Of a stretch of 47,845 nucleotides of DNA, positions 8,093 to 16,280 are shown piece after piece. The notes under the pieces were generated by a model. That model was not told the DNA's origin. It did no database searches and saw only the letters and a program-made list of their open reading frames with translations. Each line of letters begins with the position of its first letter. Position 1 is the stretch's first letter. Source of the DNA: Pseudomonas sp. ISL-84 (GTDB taxonomy: Bacteria; Bacillota; Bacilli; Bacillales; Cytobacillaceae); contig JAGGRA010000022.1 in the NCBI GenBank assembly GCA_018613035.1, positions 1 through 47,845 of the forward strand, read 5' to 3'. Made by a program: the position numbers and the translations under genes.

Positions 8093-8869
8093 ATGCAATA
8101 TGATCATTATAATGTAAAGATTGATGCTTTTGAGGGGCCGCTTGATTTGCTCCTTCATCTAATCAACCGGCTGGAAATAGATATTTATGATATTCCGGTC
8201 TCGGAAATTACCGAGCAATATCTTTTATATATACATACAATGAAGGAACTCCAGCTTGATGTGGCGAGCGAATACCTTGTAATGGCTGCTACGCTTCTGG
8301 CTATTAAAAGCAAAATGCTGCTGCCGAAGCATGAAGAGGAAGAACTTGAAGACGAATTCGGAATGGATATGGAAGAAGATCCAAGGGATGAATTAGTTGA
8401 ACGGCTTATTGAATATCGGAAATTTAAAGAAGCGGCAGATGAACTTAAAGAGCGCGAGCAGGAAAGAAGCCTAATGTTTACGAAACCGCCAGCGGATCTT
8501 TCGGATTTTGTAAAGGATGCTCAGCCAGAAAAAGCAGAATTGAACGTTAGTCTTTATGATATGCTGGGAGCTTTACAGAAGTTATTAAGAAGAAAAAAGC
8601 TGCAGAGGCCTTTGACTACCAAAGTTGCCCGGCAGGAGATTCCCATTGAAAAGCGGATGTCCGAAATTGTAGAGCAGCTAAAAAACATGAAGGGCAGGAA
8701 AAGCTTTAATGAACTTTTTCCGGTATCTGACAGAGAATATATCGTTGTAACGTTCCTGGCAGTATTGGAGTTAATCAAGCGCAGGGAAATACAAGTTGAA
8801 CAGGATCGGAATTTTTCAGAAATCTATGTGGCTTCCATGGAAGGAGGAGAAAAACATGGAGATTATTAA
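8093..8869 (+). CDS. scpA: Segregation and condensation protein A (kleisin)
   Basis: The kleisin subunit of the Smc-ScpAB condensin, which loads near the origin and resolves sister chromosomes. At 258 aa it is close to the family length. The N-terminal Smc-neck-binding helices start with [22 protein letters not shown], the middle is an acidic, flexible, charged region (about residues 83-110), and the C-terminal winged-helix region binds the Smc head ([13 protein letters not shown]). GGTGGGAATTTT precedes the ATG. scpB overlaps the 3' end by 14 nt, so the subunits are co-translated. Confidence 0.96.
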   Translation: MQYDHYNVKIDAFEGPLDLLLHLINRLEIDIYDIPVSEITEQYLLYIHTMKELQLDVASEYLVMAATLLAIKSKMLLPKHEEEELEDEFGMDMEEDPRDELVERLIEYRKFKEAADELKEREQERSLMFTKPPADLSDFVKDAQPEKAELNVSLYDMLGALQKLLRRKKLQRPLTTKVARQEIPIEKRMSEIVEQLKNMKGRKSFNELFPVSDREYIVVTFLAVLELIKRREIQVEQDRNFSEIYVASMEGGEKHGDY

Positions 8870-9446
8870 TTGGAAGGGGATAGCAGAAAGCCTGCTGTTT
8901 GCAGCGGGTGATGAAGGCTTATCTTTAAAGCAAATTGCCCATGTGCTTGACGTTGAAGAAATACAGGCCCGTGAAATCATGGATGACTTAATGAATGATT
9001 ACAAAGACAATAGCACACGCGGAATTATGGTGGTTGAGCTTGCGGGCACATTTCAGCTTGTTACAAAAAAAGAGTACTCCAATTACCTAAAGAAGCTTGT
9101 GGAATCCCCCTCGGCTGCTACCTTATCTCAGGCGGCACTCGAAACTCTGGCTATCATTGCCTATAGGCAGCCAATTACAAGAACAGAAATCGAAGAAATA
9201 CGTGGAGTTAAGACGGAAAGGCCTCTCCAGACACTGGCTGCAAAAGCGCTAATCAAAGAAGTCGGAAGGGCAGAAGGTACCGGACGTGCTTACTTGTATG
9301 GAACGACAAAGGAATTCCTTGATTATTTTGGGCTTAGGAGTATTGAAGAACTGCCGCCTCTTCCAGATAAGGTAAGTGAAGAAGAGGATTCTTTCCAGGA
9401 AGAAGCTGATCTATTTTTTGAAAAGTTTCAGGAGATAGATTCTTGA
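8856..9446 (+). CDS. scpB: Segregation and condensation protein B
   Basis: ScpB dimers bind the central part of ScpA and form the regulatory side of the Smc condensin. The 196-aa protein has two winged-helix domains (about residues 1-80 and 85-165). The second contains the conserved [16 protein letters not shown] motif and [14 protein letters not shown] chose ATG 8856 because GGAGGAG lies just upstream and the length equals the usual family size. A longer reading frame from 8796 only extends into scpA. The C-terminal tail is acidic. Confidence 0.96.
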   Translation: MEIINWKGIAESLLFAAGDEGLSLKQIAHVLDVEEIQAREIMDDLMNDYKDNSTRGIMVVELAGTFQLVTKKEYSNYLKKLVESPSAATLSQAALETLAIIAYRQPITRTEIEEIRGVKTERPLQTLAAKALIKEVGRAEGTGRAYLYGTTKEFLDYFGLRSIEELPPLPDKVSEEEDSFQEEADLFFEKFQEIDS

Positions 9447-9565
9447 GTTTTCTGACACATTACAATGGAAGTATGGTAAAATAAACTTAAATTTTTCCCT
9501 TTTCTTTTCTAAATAGCTGTCATACATATATTGTATAACCACCGAGGGAATTAGGAGGGTTTTAC

Positions 9566-9985
9566 TTGCTGATTAAATACTGCAGGGGATACGAACTTGA
9601 AAAAGAAAAGCCGAACACATCTGAAGACTTTTTTAATCGAAGCGAAGTTGTGTTTGAAGAAGATGGGCAGGAAAAGACCTTTCATGTTTTATATGTCCGC
9701 TTCTTTGATGAATCCACTAATGAATTTACACCTTATGGGAGTGACCCGGTCTTTGCTGCGGGTTCCAGAGAAGTGGAATTCAAGGATATTGTTGCACTTT
9801 CATGTTTACTTAAAAACCCGGGTTTCCGGCACCGCAAACGTATTTATATTAATTCAAAGGCTGACTTTGCATCCTATTTTCAGGATCTTGACTTTTCCAA
9901 GCTTCCCTCTATTTTTGAAGCGCTGGAGAATAAAAAATCCTATGACCTGCGATCTCCTTTAGAATTTATTATTCAACCGCAATAA
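9566..9985 (+). CDS. Uncharacterised 139-aa protein
   Basis: I do not recognise this protein. It starts at TTG 9566 with a strong ribosome site (AGGAGGG) 8 nt upstream. It is soluble and slightly acidic, without signal peptide or membrane segment, and predicted mixed alpha/beta (FHVLYVRFF strand, DIVALSCLL helix, KRIYINSK strand). It sits between scpB and ypuI, which are adjacent in B. subtilis, and is separated from ypuI by about 30 nt. Co-transcription with ypuI is therefore likely. A possible extended -10 (TGGTAAAAT) lies near 9473-9481. A coding origin is supported by the start signals and position. Confidence 0.7.
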   Translation: MLIKYCRGYELEKEKPNTSEDFFNRSEVVFEEDGQEKTFHVLYVRFFDESTNEFTPYGSDPVFAAGSREVEFKDIVALSCLLKNPGFRHRKRIYINSKADFASYFQDLDFSKLPSIFEALENKKSYDLRSPLEFIIQPQ

Positions 9986-10016
9986 TAGCCAGTCTACAAA
10001 TATGGGGGTGTAATAA

Positions 10017-10505
10017 TTGGGAAATTCAATCGTTAAATCACAAATGGAAGATGTGAAAAATTTCCTCGGTAATAGCGTTAAAGTTTTTGAAGACTTTTTA
10101 AATAACACAACTATTAAGGACTTAGAGGCAGAAAAACAGGGTAATGCGGATTATTACAAGAGTATCCTATCCCATGTTAGAAAGCTGCTTGTCTTTTGTG
10201 AAGAAGGACTCGATACCTGCAATATTATTTCGAAAAGCGACCCTTTCCAAAAAGGTGCTGCCGAGAAAACTTTATACCGAATCTATCATCAATGTATAGA
10301 AGAGTTCTTCTCTCCTAAAAATGATGCATGGTTCGAAAATAGCCGTTCAGCGTATACTGGCAAAAACTCCATCCAGTTCCATGAGGAAGTGCCGGACAGT
10401 CTAAAAGCTCTGTTTCGTCAATTGGAAGGGGAATTCCAAAGGATTAGAGAAGAGCTTGAGTATTACGAAACAGATTACCGCACAAAAATGATTCAATCTA
10501 AATAA
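10017..10505 (+). CDS. ypuI: YpuI-like protein (DUF3907 family)
   Basis: A 162-aa soluble, mostly helical protein that aligns with the YpuI family found between scpB and dacB in Bacillus. Its function is unknown. The start is TTG 10017 with GGGGGTG upstream. It encodes MGNSIVKSQMEDVKNFLGNS and ends in a charged helix containing FRQLEGEFQRIREELEYYETDY. It follows the unrecognised gene at 9566-9985 by 31 nt and is followed by a large hairpin. I assign the family from position and from recalled similarity, not from a defined motif. Confidence 0.75.
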   Translation: MGNSIVKSQMEDVKNFLGNSVKVFEDFLNNTTIKDLEAEKQGNADYYKSILSHVRKLLVFCEEGLDTCNIISKSDPFQKGAAEKTLYRIYHQCIEEFFSPKNDAWFENSRSAYTGKNSIQFHEEVPDSLKALFRQLEGEFQRIREELEYYETDYRTKMIQSK

Positions 10506-10518
10506 TTGTTTAAGAGGA

Positions 10519-10569
10519 GGCTGACTCAAAAGGTCGTTAAGTGACGACCCTTTTGAGTCAGTTTTTTAT
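10519..10569 (+). terminator. Long hairpin with T tail after ypuI
   Basis: CTGACTCAAAAGGTCG and CGACCCTTTTGAGTCAG pair with one bulged base around TTAAGTGA and are followed by TTTTTTAT. It can terminate ypuI. The sequence also looks like the end of an insertion sequence, matching the transposase relic next to it. Confidence 0.7.
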
Positions 10570-10615
10570 TCTGAGGACATTTTTCGTTGGAATTTGAAGA
10601 TTTTCTACTAGTATA

Positions 10616-10990
10616 GTGGAGTTTTCTCCTCAATTTCTTGACTATTTTGTCTTGTATAAGGCTATCCCAATTTTTCAAATTGTGTACAACACAAATAAGA
10701 ATCCTCGGTGTTTTTTGGTTGGCCCCTTAGGGAAAAAGCGGATATATCTTCGATTGTGTTTAATATGCCCCAAGACTGGCTTGACCTCTATTTTTTTAAT
10801 TTCGGTACGGTATCCCGCTTCAGGGTAAAGGGATGTAAAGATTGTGGAATTCATCTTTGTCACAGCGAAGTCGATCAAACGGACAAGACGTTGTTGGGGG
10901 ATTAGTCCTTGAATGCCCATTGGAAGTGCTAATTGGTTCGTGTTATACGATTTATACCTTAGAATATCGTTCCTTTCTAGTACGGTTGGT
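10616..10990 (-). pseudogene. IS1182-type transposase relic with internal deletion
   Basis: Read on the minus strand, the frame joins an N-terminal transposase segment (YNTNQLALPMGIQGLIPQQR, LVRLIDFAVTKMN) directly to a C-terminal one (IEVKPVLGHIKHNRRYIRFF). These match the two ends of IS1182-family transposases, with the several hundred catalytic residues between them missing. The frame then meets a TGA where family members continue with a HNLKK-like helix. The ATG 10920 frame is 81 aa and the N-terminal similarity extends upstream of it. It is non-functional. The hairpin at 10519-10569 may be one original end of the element. Confidence 0.75.
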
Positions 10991-11070
10991 TGTGATGACT
11001 TAATTATACCAAAAAGGACGATTTTCTTATTCTTTTACCTTAATGTATTAACTGATCTTGGTTTTTGCAC

Positions 11071-11205
11071 CCTGTTGATTGGAGTGGAAGGGGCGAGACT
11101 CCTGCGGGAGAAGCGAGTCAATGGGAGACCCCGCAGGTGCGAATGCACCGAGGAGGCTCCCGGACCGCCCGCGTTCGCTGAGTCCCTGGAGCGGAAATCA
11201 ACAGG
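11071..11205 (+). repeat. Short-form repeat (copy C) with 10-bp inverted ends
   Basis: CCTGTTGATT (11071-11080) and AATCAACAGG (11196-11205) are perfect inverted ends. The interior has CTCCTGCGGGAG hairpins and the GAGACCCCGCAGG...GAGGAGGCTC core shared with the longer elements, but the GGCTGTTTTCG terminal repeats are absent. It is GC-rich against AT-rich flanks. Confidence 0.8.
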
Positions 11206-11230
11206 CCAATTTTATAGAGCTATTATCTTG

Positions 11231-11281
11231 GAAAAAAGAGGGTGCCAAAAAGCTATACCTTTGGGACACCCTCTTTTTTTA
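11231..11281 (+). terminator. Terminator-like hairpin downstream of repeat C
   Basis: AAAAAAGAGGGTG...CACCCTCTTTTTTT forms a long stem with A and T flanks, so it could act on either strand. No intact gene abuts it. From here to the superoxide dismutase gene at 11571 I see no other feature. Confidence 0.7.
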
Positions 11282-11570
11282 TGGATTGAATGTTTGAATC
11301 AGATATTACCTGTTAGAGACAGCCATGTAAACGGAAATAGCTGTTAATCGGTTTGCGGACGCAATAGGATAAATCTCGACACAATGTAAAACTGTAACGT
11401 GGCAAATAAATTTCAAAAAGGCGCAATCCAAAACTGAATCTTACTTATTTCTTGGTGATTAAACTAAAACCCAAGTAAAATACCTCCTCGCAGCTTTCTC
11501 TATATTCCTAGGCAATCGTACAAACTTGCGCTCATACATATAGAAAGGGAACGAAATAAGGAAGTGAGTG

Positions 11571-12470
11571 ATGGAACGTATGAGTAAAATGGAAGATTAC
11601 ATCAAAGAAGTGTCACAATGGAACAAGGAGTTGAGAGATTTTTTGGAATCGGAGCATGTTGATAAAAATAATGAGCTTTGGCAGAGGCTGGATAGTTTTA
11701 CGGACATAATGGAAGGAATGACAGGGCACCTGGATATTCGAGAGTTGGAAAAAATCCAGGAACAGGTGGATGGGCTGCATTCAGACATGGAGAATTATTT
11801 TACAAATAGGCAGAGGGTTGGGAATGTCTATATGAACGAACCTTATATCGCTGCCGGTAAACATACCCTGCCGCCGCTGCCGTATGATTATAAGGCGCTT
11901 GAACCCCATATTTCAGGCGAAATTATGAAGCTTCATCATGACAAGCATCATCAATCCTATGTGGACGGGTTAAATAAAGCAGAAAATATGCTGCAAATTG
12001 CAAGGGATAAAGGTGATTACAGTCTTGTAAAACACTGGTCCCGGGAACTGGCATTTCATGGTTCAGGACACTACCTCCATACGATTTTCTGGAATAACAT
12101 GAGTCCAAAGGGAGGCGGGAACCCATCAGGGGCATTATTGAAAGAGATCATTAAGTACTTTGGAAGCTTTGATCGGTTCAAGACTCATTTTTCAGAGGCA
12201 GCCAAACAGGTCGAAGGTGTAGGCTGGGCACTTCTTGTATGGTCGCCAAGGGCCCGCAGGCTTGAAATTCTTCAGTCAGAAAGGCATATGCTCCTGACTC
12301 AATGGGATACAATCCCATTGCTTGTTTTGGATGTATGGGAACATGCTTATTATCTTCAATACAAAAACAATCGCGGCGATTATGTGAAAAACTGGTGGAA
12401 TGTTGTGAACTGGAAGGATGTTGAGAACCGGTTCCTGAAAGCATCAGAACTGAAATGGAAGCCGTTTTGA
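11571..12470 (+). CDS. sodF: Superoxide dismutase (Fe/Mn) with N-terminal extension
   Basis: An Fe/Mn-family superoxide dismutase domain begins near residue 98 (KHTLPPLPYDYKALEPH), preceded by about 95 charged, helical residues resembling the extended SodF of B. subtilis. Metal ligands are visible: H122 (LHHDKHH), H170 (YLHTIFW), D254 and H258 (DVWEHAYY). The outer-sphere residue that is glutamine in Mn enzymes appears to be H239, as in some Fe or cambialistic enzymes, so the metal is uncertain. ATG 11571 has AAGGAAGTGA upstream; GTG 11568 and ATG 11580 are alternatives. No signal peptide is present, so it is cytoplasmic. Confidence 0.9.
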   Translation: MERMSKMEDYIKEVSQWNKELRDFLESEHVDKNNELWQRLDSFTDIMEGMTGHLDIRELEKIQEQVDGLHSDMENYFTNRQRVGNVYMNEPYIAAGKHTLPPLPYDYKALEPHISGEIMKLHHDKHHQSYVDGLNKAENMLQIARDKGDYSLVKHWSRELAFHGSGHYLHTIFWNNMSPKGGGNPSGALLKEIIKYFGSFDRFKTHFSEAAKQVEGVGWALLVWSPRARRLEILQSERHMLLTQWDTIPLLVLDVWEHAYYLQYKNNRGDYVKNWWNVVNWKDVENRFLKASELKWKPF

Positions 12471-12477
12471 ATAAGTA

Positions 12478-12511
12478 AGCGGGAAACAGAATGCTGTTTC
12501 CCGTTTTTTAT
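12478..12511 (+). terminator. Terminator of the superoxide dismutase gene
   Basis: CGGGAAACAG, loop AATG, CTGTTTCCCG, then TTTTTT. Confidence 0.93.
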
Positions 12512-12514
12512 TAT

Positions 12515-12540
12515 GGCTGTTTTCGCAATATTTGTTGTTT
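12515..12540 (+). repeat. Solo terminal repeat of the MITE-like family
   Basis: GGCTGTTTTCGCAATATTTG, followed by TTG, matches the left end of the elements at 7441 and 47789. The rest of the element is not recognisable. It directly follows the terminator T tract. Confidence 0.6.
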
Positions 12541-12643
12541 TTTAAACAAGTAATGAGGCGAGTAAATAAAAAAGCAAGTTTATCAAAAAAAAGGACAAGC
12601 ATATTTGTGCTGCAATAGCATCAGGACAAGTTTTACTTAATAG

Positions 12644-12671
12644 TCATATCACTACTTGTCCTGCATAAACT
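12644..12671 (+). promoter_or_regulatory. Predicted sigma-E promoter of dacB-spmAB
   Basis: TCATATC (12644-12650) and CATAAACT (12664-12671) are 13 nt apart. The mother-cell sigma-E consensus is TCATATT and CATACAnT, so each element has one mismatch. dacB of B. subtilis is known to use sigma-E. The leader would be about 110 nt. Confidence 0.7.
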
Positions 12672-12790
12672 TGTACAAACAAAAGAAAAGCATATCGGCA
12701 TCCTTCTCAAACAGCCATTTTATCACGCAAAGAGTTTCCCGAGCTTTTCTGAGAAAATAGACATCCATAAAGGAGACGGGGTTTTGTACA

Positions 12791-13942
12791 ATGAAAATCT
12801 TAAACAGGCTGATGGCCTTAATATTAGTTGCCGCATTGATGATCTTGAATATTCCGCAGAAGGCAGAAGCTGCTGTTTCAGTGAGTGCTCGAAGCGCTAT
12901 ATTAATGGAGCAGGATTCAGGACGCATTCTTTATGAGAAGGAAGCAAATAAAGTCAGAAGAATCGCAAGCATTACAAAAATTATGACCGCTATCCTGGCG
13001 ATAGAATCCGGAAAGATGGATGAAACGGTTAAAGTAAGTGATCAGGCTGTAAGAGCTGAAGGGTCATCGATTTATTTGCAGCCAGGTGAAAAAATAAAGC
13101 TTGAGGACCTGGTATACGGACTTATGCTTCGTTCAGGTAATGATTCCGCAGTTGCCATTGCTGAGCATATTGGCGGCAGCCTTGAAGGTTTTAGTTTCTT
13201 GATGAATCAAAAAGCGGAAGAAATCGGGATGAAAAATACTCATTTTGCTAATCCTCATGGTCTGGATGACCATGAAAACCATTATTCAACAGCCTATGAC
13301 ATGGCCTTGTTGACAAGATATGCCATGAAAAATGAAAAGTATCAAAAGATTGCTGGTACTGAAGTGCATAGGGCTCCAAATCCGAATGAAAGCTGGGACA
13401 GAGTGTGGAAAAACAAAAACAGACTGCTGACAGAATTATATGAGTATTGTACCGGCGGAAAAACAGGATATACGAAACGGGCAAAGAGAACACTTGTTAC
13501 TACTGCTTCGAAAGGTAATTTGAACCTGATAGCTGTAACCTTGAACGGACCTGATGATTGGAACGACCATATCAATATGTATGAGACGGCATTTAAAAAT
13601 TACGATGTCGTAGAGATTCTGCCTCAAGGGTCTATTAAGGAAATAGAGCAAGAATTTTATAAGAATAAAGTATATTTGAAACAAGCATACAGCTACCCAG
13701 TGACAAAAGAAGAAAAAAACCATTTTAAAATTGACCTCAAGTTGCAGAAACCAAAGGAAGAGTGGGAAGACAGCCGTGAGATACCGGAAGTTGTCGGACA
13801 GGCAACTGTCTATTTTGATAACCAGCCTGTAAAAAAACTTCCTATCTATTATAAAACAGAAAAAATAAAAGAAGATAAGTCTCTATTAGACTATTTTAGA
13901 AGCCTGTTTACCACTATCGCCGGAGTGAAAAAAAATGGTTAA
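12791..13942 (+). CDS. dacB: Sporulation D-alanyl-D-alanine carboxypeptidase (PBP5*)
   Basis: A serine DD-carboxypeptidase of the S11 family that trims peptide side chains and sets cross-linking of the spore cortex. The signal peptide ends near residue 27 (KAEA-AVSV). Active-site motifs are S60-I-T-K63, S115-G-N117 and K224-T-G226. The 383-aa length matches B. subtilis DacB. A C-terminal domain (about residues 275-380) follows the catalytic one. The mother-cell sigma-E promoter fits a sporulation role. It overlaps spmA by 8 nt and heads the dacB-spmA-spmB operon. Confidence 0.95.
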   Translation: MKILNRLMALILVAALMILNIPQKAEAAVSVSARSAILMEQDSGRILYEKEANKVRRIASITKIMTAILAIESGKMDETVKVSDQAVRAEGSSIYLQPGEKIKLEDLVYGLMLRSGNDSAVAIAEHIGGSLEGFSFLMNQKAEEIGMKNTHFANPHGLDDHENHYSTAYDMALLTRYAMKNEKYQKIAGTEVHRAPNPNESWDRVWKNKNRLLTELYEYCTGGKTGYTKRAKRTLVTTASKGNLNLIAVTLNGPDDWNDHINMYETAFKNYDVVEILPQGSIKEIEQEFYKNKVYLKQAYSYPVTKEEKNHFKIDLKLQKPKEEWEDSREIPEVVGQATVYFDNQPVKKLPIYYKTEKIKEDKSLLDYFRSLFTTIAGVKKNG

Positions 13943-14522
13943 TATTATTTGGGTTATGCTGACTGCTATTGGAATTCTTTTTGCAATGATTAATGGCACC
14001 ATGAATGAGGTGAACGAAGCGATCTTTAACGGTGCAAAAGAAGCGGTCACATTATGTATCGGATTGATCAGCATCCTTGTCTTTTGGCTTGGCATGATGA
14101 GGATCGCTGACGATGCCGGACTTCTAAAAAAGCTGGCTGCCCTTTTCAGGCCCATTGTTATAAGACTTTTTCCAGAAATTCCAAATGACCATCCGGCAAT
14201 GGGGTATATACTTTCCAATATGATGGCCAATATGTTTGGTTTGGGGAATGCTGCAACACCACTCGGTATAAAAGCCATGGAGGAGCTTAAAGAATTGAAT
14301 GGGGGCAAGAATGAAGCGAGCCGTTCAATGGTTACCTTTTTGGCTATCAATACTTCCAGCCTCACTTTAATACCTACAACCGTGATAGCGATCCGGATGA
14401 ATTATGACTCCGCCTCTCCTACTGATATCGTGGGACCTACTTTAGTAGCTACCTTTTGCTCTACATTGGCGGCCATAATGATCGACCGTTATTTCTATTA
14501 TCGAAGAACCCGTAAAGGATGA
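13935..14522 (+). CDS. spmA: Spore maturation protein A
   Basis: A 195-aa nucleoside-recognition-domain membrane protein required with SpmB for spore core dehydration and heat resistance. Several membrane segments are visible (about residues 3-22, 38-58, 128-152 and 160-185). The conserved stretch NMMANMFGLGNAATPLGIKA around residues 93-112 is the Gate-domain signature. The start overlaps the end of dacB, which implies coupled translation. spmB follows after 7 nt. Confidence 0.95.
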   Translation: MVNIIWVMLTAIGILFAMINGTMNEVNEAIFNGAKEAVTLCIGLISILVFWLGMMRIADDAGLLKKLAALFRPIVIRLFPEIPNDHPAMGYILSNMMANMFGLGNAATPLGIKAMEELKELNGGKNEASRSMVTFLAINTSSLTLIPTTVIAIRMNYDSASPTDIVGPTLVATFCSTLAAIMIDRYFYYRRTRKG

Positions 14523-14529
14523 GGTATAA

Positions 14530-15066
14530 ATGGAGATCGTATCGGTTATTTCACTCTGGTTTATTCCAGTTTTAATAGGTTTTATATTAGTATATGGTAC
14601 TTTTAAACGAGTGCCTACATATGAAAGTTTCGTAGAAGGGGGAAAGGAAGGCATCAAAATCGCGGTTTCGATTATTCCTTTCCTCGTCGGCATGCTTGTA
14701 GCAATCTCGGTTTTCAGAGCCTCAGGAGCACTTGAATATTTTATGGATTTTATCAGGCCTGGACTTGAGGCAATCGGAGTACCGCCAGATATCGTGCCTT
14801 TGGCAATTATTCGCCCCATTTCTGGAACCGCAGCCCTGGGGATGACCAGTGATTTAATAGCGGTCCATGGGCCAGATTCTTTTGTTGGCAGGCTTGCCTC
14901 CGTCATGCAGGGAAGCACGGATACGACCTTCTATGTATTAACCGTTTATTTTGGGGCGGTTGGAATCAAGAAAATGGGGGATGCTTTAAAGGTTGGCCTG
15001 CTTGCCGATTTGGCCGGAATCATTGCTGCAATCATGGTCGTTACGCTTGTATTTGGAAGTGTATAA
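14530..15066 (+). CDS. spmB: Spore maturation protein B
   Basis: A 178-aa Gate-domain membrane protein that works with SpmA. Hydrophobic segments lie around residues 5-25, 44-65 and 152-177. The conserved segment LAIIRPISGTAALGM and the HGPDSFVGRLASVMQGSTDT motif are typical of SpmB. A GATGAGG sequence at the spmA stop supplies the ribosome site. It is the last gene of the dacB operon and is followed by a clear terminator. Confidence 0.95.
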   Translation: MEIVSVISLWFIPVLIGFILVYGTFKRVPTYESFVEGGKEGIKIAVSIIPFLVGMLVAISVFRASGALEYFMDFIRPGLEAIGVPPDIVPLAIIRPISGTAALGMTSDLIAVHGPDSFVGRLASVMQGSTDTTFYVLTVYFGAVGIKKMGDALKVGLLADLAGIIAAIMVVTLVFGSV

Positions 15067-15130
15067 GCTTCTTTTGTTTTCATCACTTTTACGGAAATTA
15101 ATATGTTCTTAATAAATCAATATTATAAAG

Positions 15131-15160
15131 AAGATACCTGCTGGAAGGTATCTTTTTTTG
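15131..15160 (+). terminator. Terminator of dacB-spmAB
   Basis: AAGATACCT, loop GCTGGA, AGGTATCTT, then TTTTT. Confidence 0.95.
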
Positions 15161-15317
15161 TTTTTGTGCTTATGTCCGAGCTTCAGGTTAATTCATGATT
15201 GCTGCGAACTCACTTTATTTGATCATGGTTGCTTTGAAAACATGGCGAATTGTGTCATAATTCATTAGGAGTGAAAAAAGAATGAAAATCTGTTATTAAA
15301 TCTATGAGGTGACATAA

Positions 15318-16043
15318 ATGGAAAGATTGCAAAAAGTCATTGCCCATGCAGGGTTTGCTTCACGAAGAAAAGCTGAGGAGCTTATGGCTGAGGGACGCGT
15401 AAAGGTAAACGGAAAAACAGTCAAAGAGCTGGGAGTAAAGGTGTCGCCGTCAGATCGAATAGAAGTCGATGGAATTCCTGTAGAGAGGGAAGAGCCTGTT
15501 TACTTTCTCCTGTATAAGCCAAGAGGCGTGATTTCAGCGGTATCCGATGATAAAGGAAGGAAAGTTGTCACAGATTACTTTGAAGGAATTAAACAAAGAA
15601 TTTATCCTGTAGGAAGGCTGGATTATGATACATCAGGCCTGCTGGTTCTTACAAATGATGGCGAGTTTGCAAATCTGTTAATGCATCCAAGCAATGAAAT
15701 TGAGAAGGTGTATGTTGCCAAGGTAAAAGGAATTCCTTCCAGGGAGAGCATTAAGAACCTCCAAAGAGGGATCGTGCTGGAAGATGGAAAAACAGCCCCT
15801 GCAAGGACAAAGCTTTTATCAATGGATAAGAAAAAACAAACATCCATTATTGAGATTAGCATTCATGAAGGGCGTAACCGCCAGGTAAGAAGGATGTTTG
15901 AAGCGATAGGACATCCTGTTCTCAAGCTGAAAAGGGAAAGATACGGATACCTGACTTTGCAGGGATTATCAGCTGGGGATGCAAGGGAACTAACAGCCCA
16001 TGAGGTGAAGCAGCTGCGTGCACTTGCGATGAAGAAAAAGTGA
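15318..16043 (+). CDS. rluB: 23S rRNA pseudouridine synthase B
   Basis: An RsuA/RluB-family pseudouridine synthase (YpuL of B. subtilis) that modifies a uridine in helix 90-92 of 23S rRNA. An S4 RNA-binding domain occupies residues 2-50. The catalytic domain carries the GRLD motif with catalytic D102 (GRLDYDTSGLLVLTNDG) and the C-terminal GRNRQVRRMFEAIGHPV segment. GAGGTGAC lies just upstream of the ATG. It stands alone between spmB and resA, with about 250 nt upstream containing no other gene. Confidence 0.95.
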   Translation: MERLQKVIAHAGFASRRKAEELMAEGRVKVNGKTVKELGVKVSPSDRIEVDGIPVEREEPVYFLLYKPRGVISAVSDDKGRKVVTDYFEGIKQRIYPVGRLDYDTSGLLVLTNDGEFANLLMHPSNEIEKVYVAKVKGIPSRESIKNLQRGIVLEDGKTAPARTKLLSMDKKKQTSIIEISIHEGRNRQVRRMFEAIGHPVLKLKRERYGYLTLQGLSAGDARELTAHEVKQLRALAMKKK

Positions 16044-16124
16044 TAAATAGCTGGCTGGCTCTAAAAAATTCATAGAAGTGTCACAGTTACGCTCATTTGT
16101 TAACAATGTCGGCATGTTGAAAAA

Positions 16125-16133
16125 TGATATAAT
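16125..16133 (+). promoter_or_regulatory. Extended -10 element upstream of resA (distal)
   Basis: TGATATAAT is a perfect extended -10 element. The -35 region (GTTAAC-like) is weak. It lies about 150 nt upstream of resA. Confidence 0.45.
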
Positions 16134-16238
16134 AATAAACAGCTGTGCAGGCTATTCTTGATCCTGAGTTGCTACATAGTAACCTGATAAATTGTTAATA
16201 ATGAAGAAATTTGATTTTTTTTAGACTCCGTTTCCGAT

Positions 16239-16247
16239 TGATATAAT
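16239..16247 (+). promoter_or_regulatory. Extended -10 element upstream of resA (proximal)
   Basis: TGATATAAT occurs again, about 34 nt before resA, with a T-rich -35 region. Weak -35 hexamers suggest activator dependence, as expected for ResD-controlled res genes. Confidence 0.55.
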
Positions 16248-16280
16248 CGTTAAGGGGTCGGCTTCGGGAGGGATTTATAT

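Noticed and set aside
11325..11345. Catabolite-responsive element (TGTAAACGGAAATAG)
   Set aside because: Only the left half fits the cre consensus, and the site is not near a promoter I can define.
10913..11347. Open frame of 144 codons across repeat C
   Set aside because: It spans an AT-rich flank, the GC-rich repeat and a terminator hairpin. It lacks a credible start and shows no protein-like pattern.
13886..14918. Two long antisense frames (159 and 158 codons) opposite spmA and spmB
   Set aside because: They mirror the hydrophobic codon pattern of the membrane-protein genes on the other strand and have no start signals. They are shadows.
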